64,000 nucleotides of DNA, from the NCBI RefSeq assembly GCF_900590755.1, contig NZ_UUOC01000020.1:1-64000 (forward strand), read 5' to 3'. The position numbers and the translations under genes were made by a program. Source of the stretch: Pseudomonas viridiflava (lineage in GTDB: Bacteria > Pseudomonadota > Gammaproteobacteria > Pseudomonadales > Pseudomonadaceae). Below the pieces are notes generated by a model that saw only the letters and a program-made list of their open reading frames with translations, searched no databases and was not told the DNA's origin. Below are positions 9,677-17,903 of this stretch, piece by piece. How positions within the stretch are numbered: the first letter of the stretch is position 1; the number at the start of each line of letters is the position of its first letter.

Positions 9677-10366
9677 TTACAGTGCTGTTTTATACCGCAA
9701 CCAAACCCCACCACCGTTCTGAACCTCGGCCGACACCAGTTTCAGGTAAGCAGGTTGCTTCCAGGCCTCAGCCGACACCTCAAAGGAAGCAGGATGCTCG
9801 CCTCGGCCATCGATCAATGGCAGCAGCAAAACGCTGACTTCATCTACCAGCCCGGCATTCAGGAAAGATCCACTGACATGGGGCCCACCTTCGACGATCA
9901 AGCGTTTGCGTCCCAGCTCAGTGGCTAGCACCTCCACCACTTTGGCCAGATCGATTTCGGTCTTGCCGCCAAAAATGTAGGACACGTTGATGGATTGCAG
10001 ATACGCCAGGTAATCGTCTTCTACCGCTTCGCTGACCACCTCGACCACATGGGAGCCCAGCGCCTGGTTGCTTTTCCAGGCGACTTTGCCGTGAGGATCG
10101 ATGGAGATGGCGTAACTTTCAGTGTTGCGATCAGCGAAATGATGGGTGCGCGGCAGCGGTGATTTCGCCAGCCCTCGCGGGTAGTCGTCGCCGTGGGCGA
10201 TTTCCTGCATGGTTACGCGGCCGCAAATCCAGGCGTCGAAGTTGAAGGTTTTGGCCAGCACTTCGTAAAGCTCGCCTGCGGCATTCTTGAAGGGCCGCTC
10301 CCAGCCATCGGTCAGGGCGTGGCCATCAAGGGACGACATCATGTGGCAGATGACATAAGGCTTCAT
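9677..10366 (-). CDS. RibD C-terminal-like / dihydrofolate-reductase-fold family protein
   Basis: A 229-residue protein with the reductase fold of the RibD C-terminal domain: N-terminal strand plus substrate-site motif CHMMSSLDGHALTDGW (about 7-22) and the NADPH-type loop RLIVEGGPHVSGSFLNAGLVDE near 165-185, where GG(P/G)xxxxxxL is characteristic. Stand-alone members are often annotated as pyrimidine reductase or dihydrofolate reductase family proteins with unknown substrate. No riboflavin gene is adjacent, so a role in riboflavin synthesis cannot be claimed. GGAG is 7 nt before ATG 10366. Confidence 0.8.
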   Translation of the reverse strand: MKPYVICHMMSSLDGHALTDGWERPFKNAAGELYEVLAKTFNFDAWICGRVTMQEIAHGDDYPRGLAKSPLPRTHHFADRNTESYAISIDPHGKVAWKSNQALGSHVVEVVSEAVEDDYLAYLQSINVSYIFGGKTEIDLAKVVEVLATELGRKRLIVEGGPHVSGSFLNAGLVDEVSVLLLPLIDGRGEHPASFEVSAEAWKQPAYLKLVSAEVQNGGGVWLRYKTAL

Positions 10367-10450
10367 GCAAGGCTCCGGGTCGGTTCACAGTGTAGTAACC
10401 GACCCGTTGCGTTTGCCGATAGTTCGAATTTTCCTGGCGCGGCGCAAAAC

Positions 10451-10535
10451 CTGTAGGAGCTGCCGAAGGCTGCGAACAGCGGTGTGTCAGGAAAACCGCC
10501 TTCGCAGCCCTCGTAACCTCGGTCAGCTCCTACAG
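10451..10535. repeat. REP-like palindrome with one variant arm
   Basis: The left arm is the usual CTGTAGGAGCTGCCGAAGG form. The right arm carries an extra CTCGTAACCTCGG between the inner GCAGC and the outer CAGCTCCTACAG, so the middle of the two arms no longer pairs. The same CTCGTAACCTCGGT motif recurs at 36374-36387 and, inverted, in the left arm of the element at 18985. Confidence 0.85.
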
Positions 10536-10551
10536 GACCGTGTACATCACC

Positions 10552-12450
10552 TCAAACCTTGAACTTACCCACCATGGTCTGCAGATGCACGCCCAGTCGG
10601 GCCAGTTCGACGCTGGATGCGGCGGTTTCTTCGCTGGCGGCGGAGGTCTGTTCCGAGATGTCGCGCACGTTGAGCACGCTGCGGTTGATCTCTTCGGCCA
10701 CGGCGCTCTGTTGCTCGGCCGCAGCGGCGATCTGCTGGTTCATCGACTCGATGGACGACACCGAGCGAGTGATGCTTTCCAGCGAGGTACCGGCACGACG
10801 GGTCAGCTCGACGCTGCTGTCGGTCAGGTTCCGGCTGTTTTCCAGGATGGTTGCGACCCGCTGGGTGCCGGTCTGCAAGCCAGTGATCAGGCCTTCAATT
10901 TCTTCGGTGGAGGTCTGGGTACGCAGAGCGAGGCTACGCACTTCGTCGGCAACCACGGCAAAGCCACGGCCCGCCTCGCCAGCGCGTGCGGCTTCGATGG
11001 CGGCGTTCAGGGCCAGCAGATTGGTCTGCTGCGCCACGGCCTTGATCACGTCCAGCACGCTGCCGATCTTGTCGCTTTCGGTTTGCAAATCGCTCATGGC
11101 TTCAGTGGAGTGGCCCACTTCATCGGCCAGACGCTCAATCTGCTGCATGGCCTGGGTCACCACTTCGTCACCCTGCTTCGCTTCGCGGCTGGCGTTTACC
11201 GCAGCTTCGGACGCTTCTTCAGCGTTACGGGCGACTTCCTGCACGGTGGCGGTCATTTCGTTCATGGCAGTGGCCACCTGATCGGTCTCGACCTTCTGGC
11301 TGTTGACCCCGGCGCTGGTCTGCTCGGTCACCGCCGACAATTGCTCGGCGGCGCTGGCAATCTGCACTACACCGTCGCGGATACCGCCAATCAACTCGCG
11401 CAGGTTCACGGTCATGCGCTGCATGCTGGCCTGCAACTGACCCAGCTCATCGCGACGGGTGACCACCATGTCGTGACTCAGGTCACCGGCGGCCACATGT
11501 TCGGCATTGCGCAGGGTTTGCATCAACGGCGCGACGATAAGGCGAGTGATGACCCAGGCGGCCAGGATGCCAAACAGCAATGCGGCAAGGGTAGCGCCCG
11601 TCAAAAACAGGTTGGCTTCGTGAACATCTTCGGTGCGCTGGACGATTTGGGCAGCGGTCATCTTTTTGCTGGCATCCAGCAAGCGGGCCACGTCATCGTT
11701 CAGCGCGATCTGCGCCTGCTGAGCTTTGGCCAGACTTTCGCTGTACTGATTAACCGACGCACGGAACGCTACCAGCGACTGATCAATGCCCTGAATGGAC
11801 TGGGACGAGGCCTGATTGAGGTTTTTCAGGTTATTACGGGCCGCATCAATGGCTGCCAGTGCGGGCGGCAGGTACTCCGGCTTGGCGCTGTAGGTGTAAG
11901 TCTGCGCCTGGGAGCGTGCCTGCTGGATAAGGCGCTGTTGCGCGGTCATAGCGCGCGCCTGAGGGTCGGCTTCGCCCGCCTGGTCCTGGATTTTTTCCAG
12001 TTCAGCGATCATGGCATCGACCTGAGTGGTGATTGCAGCGCGCGCCGCCTCACGGCTCTGGGTGGCCTGAACGAATTCGTTGAAGTGGGTTTTGTAGATA
12101 GCGACAGAGCTGCCGACTTCGCCGATCAGGGCCAGGCTTGCGCCAGTGGTGAACAGTGTTTTCATCTTCTGGGTCTGGACTTCCAGCTTGCCCAGATTGC
12201 TGGTCACCGCAGCGGCACGTTCGGCGTCAGGGTTGAGCATGTAACTTAAACGGGCGATACGCAGATCACGCGCCTGCTCATTGAGCAGCGAGATTTCTGC
12301 CACCTTGTCGCCACGCTCTGCCAGGGACTGCAACCCGGACCAGCCGGTGAATGCGATCAGACAAGTCAGTATCAGCACCAGGGCAAAGCCCAGTGAAAGT
12401 TTCGCTTTGACACTGATATTGGCCAGTGTGTTGTTAACCGTTGTGAGCAT
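10552..12450 (-). CDS. Methyl-accepting chemotaxis protein with HBM-type sensor domain
   Basis: Chemoreceptor of 632 residues. TM1 lies near residues 17-37, a long helical periplasmic region from about 38 to 282, TM2 near 283-305 ([20 protein letters not shown]), then HAMP and the cytoplasmic signalling hairpin ([32 protein letters not shown]). A sensor of about 245 residues with heptad-rich helices fits the helical bimodular (HBM) type, as in McpS-like receptors for TCA-cycle acids. No C-terminal CheR-tethering pentapeptide is present. The ligand cannot be read from sequence; nearby aromatic-acid and dicarboxylate genes suggest organic acids. Confidence 0.88.
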   Translation of the reverse strand: MLTTVNNTLANISVKAKLSLGFALVLILTCLIAFTGWSGLQSLAERGDKVAEISLLNEQARDLRIARLSYMLNPDAERAAAVTSNLGKLEVQTQKMKTLFTTGASLALIGEVGSSVAIYKTHFNEFVQATQSREAARAAITTQVDAMIAELEKIQDQAGEADPQARAMTAQQRLIQQARSQAQTYTYSAKPEYLPPALAAIDAARNNLKNLNQASSQSIQGIDQSLVAFRASVNQYSESLAKAQQAQIALNDDVARLLDASKKMTAAQIVQRTEDVHEANLFLTGATLAALLFGILAAWVITRLIVAPLMQTLRNAEHVAAGDLSHDMVVTRRDELGQLQASMQRMTVNLRELIGGIRDGVVQIASAAEQLSAVTEQTSAGVNSQKVETDQVATAMNEMTATVQEVARNAEEASEAAVNASREAKQGDEVVTQAMQQIERLADEVGHSTEAMSDLQTESDKIGSVLDVIKAVAQQTNLLALNAAIEAARAGEAGRGFAVVADEVRSLALRTQTSTEEIEGLITGLQTGTQRVATILENSRNLTDSSVELTRRAGTSLESITRSVSSIESMNQQIAAAAEQQSAVAEEINRSVLNVRDISEQTSAASEETAASSVELARLGVHLQTMVGKFKV

Positions 12451-12689
12451 AAAACCGTCCGGAATAGTTCATGTGGGTGTGAGGGCGGCCCTGCTCTCGC
12501 GTCAGCTCATCCGTTTTCAGCGACATCAAAATGACATCATCGCATCACAAACGTTTCGCACACAGGAAAATCAAACGGCAAAAGATAAGGCCGGCGACTT
12601 GCGTCAACCGGCCAATAGGCTTGTTTCAGAGGGGTTGCGGGACAACGGGCGACTATTGGCAATTCGTTGCAGAACGTTGCAGAACGTTG

Positions 12690-13178
12690 TCAGGCGGCGG
12701 CACCGACCCGCGCATGCAAATCCAGCGTTGTGCCAATCAAGCGCGCGAATATTTCCAGGGTCTGGATCAGGTCAGGGTCATCGAGTTTGGCAGGCAACGG
12801 ATCAAGCCCGCAAAGCGTGCCGAAAACGGATCCGTCACATAGCACGATTGGCAGCGACAGATAACTTTCAAAACCATACAGCTTGGGTAGCGGATGATCC
12901 TTGAACCGTGGGTCATCGCTGACGGAAGAAATGACAATAGCGGAATGCTGCTGGCGCACCTCGTTACAGATGGTCAATTCAACGGCTAGCTCGTCACCGG
13001 GGCCAACACCAAAATGGATTTCATCATCGACGGCACAAGCGACCCAACGCTGATCCGTCACCTTGGCAATCGCAGCGAAACGCAAGCGCGTCAACCGCGT
13101 CATCAGCTGCAGAATATGGGAGGTCGTCTCGACTTCGGCGATAGCCGCGCTTTCTGCAGCACTCAATTGGATTGACAT
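12690..13178 (-). CDS. Small stand-alone GAF-domain protein
   Basis: About 162 residues forming a single GAF domain: FAAIAKVTDQRWVACAVDDE in the first half, then SYLSLPIVLCDGSVFGTLCG, the typical GAF core with a GTLC motif. No kinase, GGDEF or HTH part is attached. Such proteins are often sensor modules acting in trans, but nothing here identifies ligand or partner. I chose ATG 13178 (MSIQLSA); a GTG 15 bp upstream is equally possible. It is monocistronic, between a chemoreceptor and the OprD porin. Confidence 0.75.
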   Translation of the reverse strand: MSIQLSAAESAAIAEVETTSHILQLMTRLTRLRFAAIAKVTDQRWVACAVDDEIHFGVGPGDELAVELTICNEVRQQHSAIVISSVSDDPRFKDHPLPKLYGFESYLSLPIVLCDGSVFGTLCGLDPLPAKLDDPDLIQTLEIFARLIGTTLDLHARVGAAA

Positions 13179-13412
13179 CGATTCACTTACCACTCAAATA
13201 GCCTGCTGCCATTAAATTTTGAGGACCCTGTCACAGAATGTGCAGAGCACCCCGCATCCTACGCTGATCCTCTTGAGCCACTCAACTGCCGTCCGACGTC
13301 TGCGTTTACGTGCGCTCCGCCCATGGCGTACATCCATACTCGAAACCTATCCAATCGACACTTTCTATATATTTTTAATTCCCACCACCAAGGATTAGCC
13401 TCTGCGAACCGG

Positions 13413-13432
13413 TTCACCTGCTGCCAGGTGAA
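13413..13432. promoter_or_regulatory. Perfect palindrome in the oprD-like leader
   Basis: TTCACCTG-CTGC-CAGGTGAA, an 8 bp perfect inverted repeat with a 4 nt loop, about 50 bp before the porin start. There is no T-run after it, so it is more likely an operator or an mRNA 5' hairpin than a terminator. No regulator is assigned. Confidence 0.5.
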
Positions 13433-13480
13433 GACGGCCAATAATTCTAAAAACAGCTGACGCAGCACATGGGAATAACA

Positions 13481-14728
13481 ATGAACACATCCCCCAACGC
13501 TTCAGGTTTTGGTTTCGCCCTGCTCGGATTGACACTGGCTCTGCCGTCCATGGCCGAAGCTGACTTTTTCGAAGACAGCAAGGCTGAACTGGAGCTGCGT
13601 AACTACTACTTCAACAGCGACTTTCGCCAGGACAACGCCAGCCAGTCCAAGCGCGACGAGTGGGCGCAGGGTCTGATCCTCAGTTATCAGTCTGGCTTCA
13701 CCGAAGGCCCGGTGGGCTTTGGCGTCGACGCGCTTGGCCTGTTCGGCCTCAAGCTGGATTCCGGACCAGACCGGCAAAATACCGGACTGTTGCCGGTAGG
13801 CGACGATAAAGCGCCGGACGACTACAGCCGCCTGGGCGCCACGGCCAAGGCGCGAATTTCCAAAAGCGTCGTCAAAGTCGGCACCCTCATCCCGAAACTG
13901 CCCACGGTGCTGCCCAGCGATGGTCGTCTGCTGCCCCAGACATTCAGAGGCACGCAGCTGACTTCAACCGACATCGACAACATGACCCTTGATGCCGGTC
14001 GGCTGACCAGCAACACCCTGCGCAACGTCAGCGGCCACGACGATATCGAAGTGGCTGGCAAGGGCATCCGGGGTGGCAGTCCGAGCGATCAGTTCGACTT
14101 CGCCAGTGCCAGTTACAACTGGAGCAAAACCTTCGTCACCAGCTATCACTACGGGGGTCTTGAGAAAAACTACAAACAGCACATCGTCAACCTGGTACAT
14201 ACCTTGCCGATCGGCCAGGGCCAGTCACTCAAGACCGACCTGCGCTACGCCGACTCCAGCAAGGACGGCAATACCAACGTCGATAACCAAGCCCTGGGTG
14301 CGCGCTTCACCTATCGCATCGGCGGCCATTCATTCGGTGCCGCCTGGCAGAGCATGAAAGGCGAAACCGGCTTTCCGCATCTGGATGGCACCGATTCGTT
14401 CCTGGTCAACTACGTGATGATTTCCGCTGACTTTGCCAGCCCCGAAGAAAAATCCTGGCAGGCGCGCTACGACTTCGATTTCGCCACATTGGGCATCCCC
14501 GGCCTGACGTTCATGACCCGTTACCTCAAGGGCGACAACTTCGAACGCAGCCCTGGCGTTGAAGGCACCGAGTGGGAACGCAATACCGATATTCGCTATG
14601 CATTCCAGAGCCCGGCACTGAAAAACCTGGATGTAGCGTGGCGCAACGGCAGCTATCGGAGCAACGGCAGTGGCAACGACATCGACCAGAACCGCCTGAT
14701 CGTCAGCTACACCCTGCCCCTGCTTTAA
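13481..14728 (+). CDS. OprD-family outer-membrane porin
   Basis: A 415-residue porin with a Sec signal peptide (cleavage likely after MAEA near residue 26) and the OprD N-terminal hallmark FFEDSKAELELRNYYFNSDF. It has the SGFTEGPVGFGVDALGLFG strand and a C-terminal strand ending YTLPLL. The family forms substrate-specific channels for basic amino acids, aromatic or small carboxylic acids. ATG 13481 follows GGGAATAACA. The exported lyase follows 60 bp downstream in the same direction, with a CCGGCTT-G-AAGCCGG hairpin between, so porin and lyase may be cotranscribed and share a substrate. Confidence 0.88.
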   Translation: MNTSPNASGFGFALLGLTLALPSMAEADFFEDSKAELELRNYYFNSDFRQDNASQSKRDEWAQGLILSYQSGFTEGPVGFGVDALGLFGLKLDSGPDRQNTGLLPVGDDKAPDDYSRLGATAKARISKSVVKVGTLIPKLPTVLPSDGRLLPQTFRGTQLTSTDIDNMTLDAGRLTSNTLRNVSGHDDIEVAGKGIRGGSPSDQFDFASASYNWSKTFVTSYHYGGLEKNYKQHIVNLVHTLPIGQGQSLKTDLRYADSSKDGNTNVDNQALGARFTYRIGGHSFGAAWQSMKGETGFPHLDGTDSFLVNYVMISADFASPEEKSWQARYDFDFATLGIPGLTFMTRYLKGDNFERSPGVEGTEWERNTDIRYAFQSPALKNLDVAWRNGSYRSNGSGNDIDQNRLIVSYTLPLL

Positions 14729-14788
14729 ACCGCCTTGCTGCAAATCCTCTGCACAACTTCCGGCTTGAAGCCGGGAACGGAGCCCTGA

Positions 14789-16387
14789 ATGAACCTGAAA
14801 AACAACCTGCTGTACCTGGCCGTGGCCTGCGCCTTGAGCAGCAGCTTTGCCGCCGTGGCCGCCAACACCGCCGATGCCCCCTGCGCCACCACCGAGCAAT
14901 GCGCCGCCCAGGCGGCAAAGATCGGCGCGACGGTCGATAAGTCCAGAAGCAAAGTCGACCAGACCGAAAGCCAGTTTTCCTGGCTGAACCGGATCAACAA
15001 AGCGTCCATCGTCATGCTCACCGAGGAAGGCATCGTCAAACCGGAAATGGGCAGCAAGATCGCTGGCGGCGTGCGCTTTGCCATTGATCAAGCCGACAAG
15101 CCGGACGGGAAGAAGCCCAGTGATGTGTTGCAGCTTGAGCAGATCATGACCGACAAGATCGGTCCGGAAGCCTCGTTGATTCACTCCGGTCGCAGCCGTC
15201 AGGACATGCTCGCAACGTACCGGCTGGCACGCCTTCGCTCTCAGGTGCTGGCCTACGCCGACGCGCTGAACTCGACCCGTCAGCGGGTGCTTGATCTGGC
15301 CGCGAAAAACGTCGACACACTGGTGCCCGCCTACACCAATGGCGTGCAGGCGATGCCAATCAGCTATGCCCATTATCTGCTGGCATTTGAAGCAGCGTTT
15401 GACCGTGACGGCCAGCGCATCCGCGAACTGTACAGCCGCCTCAACCTGAGCCCCATGGGCACGGCGGTGCTGGCAAACTCGGCTTACCCCTTGAATCGCG
15501 AACGCCTCGCCAGCCTGTTGGGTTTTGACGGGGTGCGGGAAAACTCACTGGATTCCAGCCAGATTTCCACCTACGACATCCCCATTGAAGCGGCCAACAT
15601 TGCTTCGTCGTCAGCCATTCGGGTCGGTGCGCTGATTGGCGATATCCACACTCAATACCATCAGATCCGCCCATGGTTGTTGCTGGACGAAGGCTCGACT
15701 TACACCAGCAGTGCCATGCCGCAAAAACGTAATCCGGGCCTGCTGATGCGCGCCAGGGAAGCGTCCTCGGATGTGGTCGGCCTTGCCCAGGCAGTGACGC
15801 TGCGGGCGCATAACGTCACCACCGGCATGACCGATTACAAGTTCGCCTTCGATTCCCTGGGGCTGTTCGCCTCCACCAGTGAAATGTTCAGCGGCATGAA
15901 CAGCGTGCTGGACGCACTGCAGGTCAACCCGCAACGGGCGCTTGAAGAGCTTGAGTCGGAGTGGACCACGTCCATGGAGCTTGCCGACACCCTGGAGCGG
16001 CAGCACAAAGTGCCGTTCCGCATTGGCCACAGCTTCGCTTCGCTGATCGTCACCGAAGCCCGAGACAACGGCACCACACCCAAGACCTTCCCGTATGCCG
16101 ACGCACAAAAGCTCTACGCCAAGGCAGCGGACAAATACAAATGGACGCCGAACACGCTGCCCCTGGACGAAGCCGCTTTCCGCGCAACGCTGTCGCCGCA
16201 AAACATGGTCAAGACCCGCAAAGGCACTGGCGGGCCGCAACCGGAAGAAGTCCAGCGCATGCTCGGCGAAGCGCGTAAGGCGCTGGATGCCGATCAGAGC
16301 TGGCTGCGCGAACGCCGCCAGAAATTGACCAATGCCGAAGGTGAACTGGACAAGGCGTTCGAGAGATTGCTGAACGCGAAAGGCTGA
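14789..16387 (+). CDS. Exported argininosuccinate-lyase-like protein (fumarase/aspartase superfamily)
   Basis: 532 residues with a clear Sec signal peptide (MNLKNNLLYLAVACALSSSF..., AVA-A cleavage near 24-25), so the enzyme should be periplasmic. Cytosolic superfamily members have no leader. The core matches the lyase superfamily: HSGRSRQDM at 132-140 (argininosuccinate lyase has HTGRSRND) and the mobile-loop signature SSAMPQKRNP at 307-316. At the third conserved region, AYTNGVQAMP (181-190), Asn184 stands where the family has the TH.Q histidine. Cys32 and Cys38 near the mature N terminus could form a disulfide. Likely chemistry is beta-elimination releasing fumarate from an N- or O-linked conjugate; the substrate is unknown. 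Confidence in fold and export is high. Confidence 0.82.
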   Translation: MNLKNNLLYLAVACALSSSFAAVAANTADAPCATTEQCAAQAAKIGATVDKSRSKVDQTESQFSWLNRINKASIVMLTEEGIVKPEMGSKIAGGVRFAIDQADKPDGKKPSDVLQLEQIMTDKIGPEASLIHSGRSRQDMLATYRLARLRSQVLAYADALNSTRQRVLDLAAKNVDTLVPAYTNGVQAMPISYAHYLLAFEAAFDRDGQRIRELYSRLNLSPMGTAVLANSAYPLNRERLASLLGFDGVRENSLDSSQISTYDIPIEAANIASSSAIRVGALIGDIHTQYHQIRPWLLLDEGSTYTSSAMPQKRNPGLLMRAREASSDVVGLAQAVTLRAHNVTTGMTDYKFAFDSLGLFASTSEMFSGMNSVLDALQVNPQRALEELESEWTTSMELADTLERQHKVPFRIGHSFASLIVTEARDNGTTPKTFPYADAQKLYAKAADKYKWTPNTLPLDEAAFRATLSPQNMVKTRKGTGGPQPEEVQRMLGEARKALDADQSWLRERRQKLTNAEGELDKAFERLLNAKG

Positions 16388-16422
16388 GTCTTTTGCGCTT
16401 GAACTGGCGACATCACGAGACC

Positions 16423-16550
16423 CTGTAGGAACTGGCTGTAGGAGCTGGCTGTAGGAGCTGGCTGTAGGAGCTGGCTGTAGGAGCTGCCGCAGGCTGCGAA
16501 TTGCGGAACATCAGATATATCGCTTTCGCAGCCTGCGGCAGCTCCTACAG
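16423..16550. repeat. REP-like palindrome with a 13 bp tandem extension
   Basis: A complete element at 16475-16550 (CTGTAGGAGCTGCCGCAGG ... CCTGCGGCAGCTCCTACAG) is preceded by four head-to-tail copies of CTGTAGGAGCTGG at 16423, 16436, 16449 and 16462 (the first has AACTGG). The 13 bp unit is the outer end of the REP arm, so the array looks like slippage or repeated end duplication. It lies between the convergent lyase and symporter genes. Confidence 0.92.
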
Positions 16551-16566
16551 GGGCGCGACCCGACAC

Positions 16567-17763
16567 CTATCGCGCCAATTGCTGACGCAGCACCACCCGA
16601 TCAACCGCCCCATGCCAGCGACAAATTGCGATGCAGGCCACACAATTGCCAATCACATTGGTCAGCGAGCGACACTTCATCAGCCGCTCTACTCCCAACA
16701 GCAGGCCGACCCCCTCCAACGGTATGACCTGCAGGACAGTAAGGGTCGCGATCAAGGTAACGAATGCCGAGCCCGCAACGCTGGTCGAACCCAGCGAAGT
16801 CAGCATGCAGATCAATAACAGGCTCCCCAGTTGCAACCCTGTCAGATCCACCGCTGACAGTTGCGCCATGAACATGATCGCCGTGGTCAGATAAATACTG
16901 GAGCCGCTCAAGTTAAATGTGTAACCCGTGGTCAGTATCAAGTGCACCAGTTTGCGGTCACAACCCAGTTGTTCAAGCTTACCAACCAGACCGGGTATTG
17001 CCGCCACGGAAGAGCCCGTAAAAGCCACCAGTAGAAGTTCTTCTTTTACATACAACACAATGCTGAGCAGTTTCTCCCCAACGAGCCGAGCAACACTCGC
17101 CAACACCACAATAATAAAGACTGCACAGACCAGATAAATAATGACCACAAACTTGATTAATGGCATGACCGATACCATTCCATACTTGCCAACGGTAAAT
17201 GCCATTGCCCCGAAGGCTGCGACCGGGGCGAACTTCAGAACGACATGCAGCACTCTGAACAACATTATTCGCGCCTTCTCCAGCCGATGGTGCAAGCGTT
17301 GGCCGACGCCCTCGAACCTGCCGATCAATGCCCCACAGATCAATGCCAGCACCATGACCTGCAAGACCAGGTTGTGAAATGCACCGCTGATCGTCGTCCA
17401 CAGGGTTGCCAGTGATAGGTCCATAGCGACGTGATGGACCAGAGCCGGAGTATCCTGATCAACTTTAAAAAAGAGCACGGTGCTCATGCCCAACAACAGC
17501 GAAATAATCGACATCAATTGAAAATAGATGACGATCTTACCCACCAGCCGCGAACGCCTCTCCTGCCGTTGAATGCCGGCAACGCCTGAACACACCAACA
17601 CAAACATGATAAAGGGCATAAATAACCCGACAACTCTGATGAAGTAATCACTCAACGGGCGCATGCCGACCGCCAGTTCGGGGCGAACAAGCCCGAGCAC
17701 CAAACCACAAGTAATGGCCAGCAGAATATGTACCGTTCCGTTATTCAGCAGCTTGCTCGACAT
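16567..17763 (-). CDS. DctA-like dicarboxylate/amino acid:cation symporter (DAACS), divergent
   Basis: Inner-membrane symporter of 398 residues. DctA landmarks are recognisable but altered: the HP1 serine motif reads FTGSSVAAIPGL (DctA has SSSES.LP), the TM7 motif reads TGYTFNLSGSSIYLT (DctA NLDGT, so the Asp is Ser here), and the TM8 motif is GVERLMKCRSLTNVIGN, one residue shorter than DctA (D.FMSEARALTN..GN). It should still carry a C4-dicarboxylate or related anion, but specificity or coupling may differ. Convergent with the exported lyase and divergent from the LysR gene at 17904. Confidence 0.82.
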   Translation of the reverse strand: MSSKLLNNGTVHILLAITCGLVLGLVRPELAVGMRPLSDYFIRVVGLFMPFIMFVLVCSGVAGIQRQERRSRLVGKIVIYFQLMSIISLLLGMSTVLFFKVDQDTPALVHHVAMDLSLATLWTTISGAFHNLVLQVMVLALICGALIGRFEGVGQRLHHRLEKARIMLFRVLHVVLKFAPVAAFGAMAFTVGKYGMVSVMPLIKFVVIIYLVCAVFIIVVLASVARLVGEKLLSIVLYVKEELLLVAFTGSSVAAIPGLVGKLEQLGCDRKLVHLILTTGYTFNLSGSSIYLTTAIMFMAQLSAVDLTGLQLGSLLLICMLTSLGSTSVAGSAFVTLIATLTVLQVIPLEGVGLLLGVERLMKCRSLTNVIGNCVACIAICRWHGAVDRVVLRQQLAR

Positions 17764-17826
17764 CTAAGCTCCGCCAACCTTATTTTTTATTATCGCGACA
17801 CGACGAACAAAGCCGTCAGGCACCTG

Positions 17827-17846
17827 TATGATTGGCCCGTATCATA
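17827..17846. promoter_or_regulatory. Candidate LysR operator between symporter and LysR genes
   Basis: TATGAT-TGGCCCGT-ATCATA: perfect 6 bp arms with an 8 bp centre, containing a T-N11-A motif. It lies in the 140 bp divergent intergenic space, 58 bp from the LysR start and 64 bp from the symporter start. Placement fits dual control by the divergent LysR protein; binding is inferred. Confidence 0.55.
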
Positions 17847-17903
17847 GTCTTAAACTTTCTGTTCTGACCACGAATAATAAAACCCGTCACAGGATAGCCC
17901 CCC

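Noticed and set aside
13259-13468. 69-codon minus-strand frame between GAF and OprD-like genes
   Set aside because: Covers the porin leader with its palindrome, has no ribosome site or family resemblance.
16423-16474. Short tandem repeats that might suggest a CRISPR array
   Set aside because: The 13 bp units have no spacers and are the end of a REP arm; no cas genes are near.
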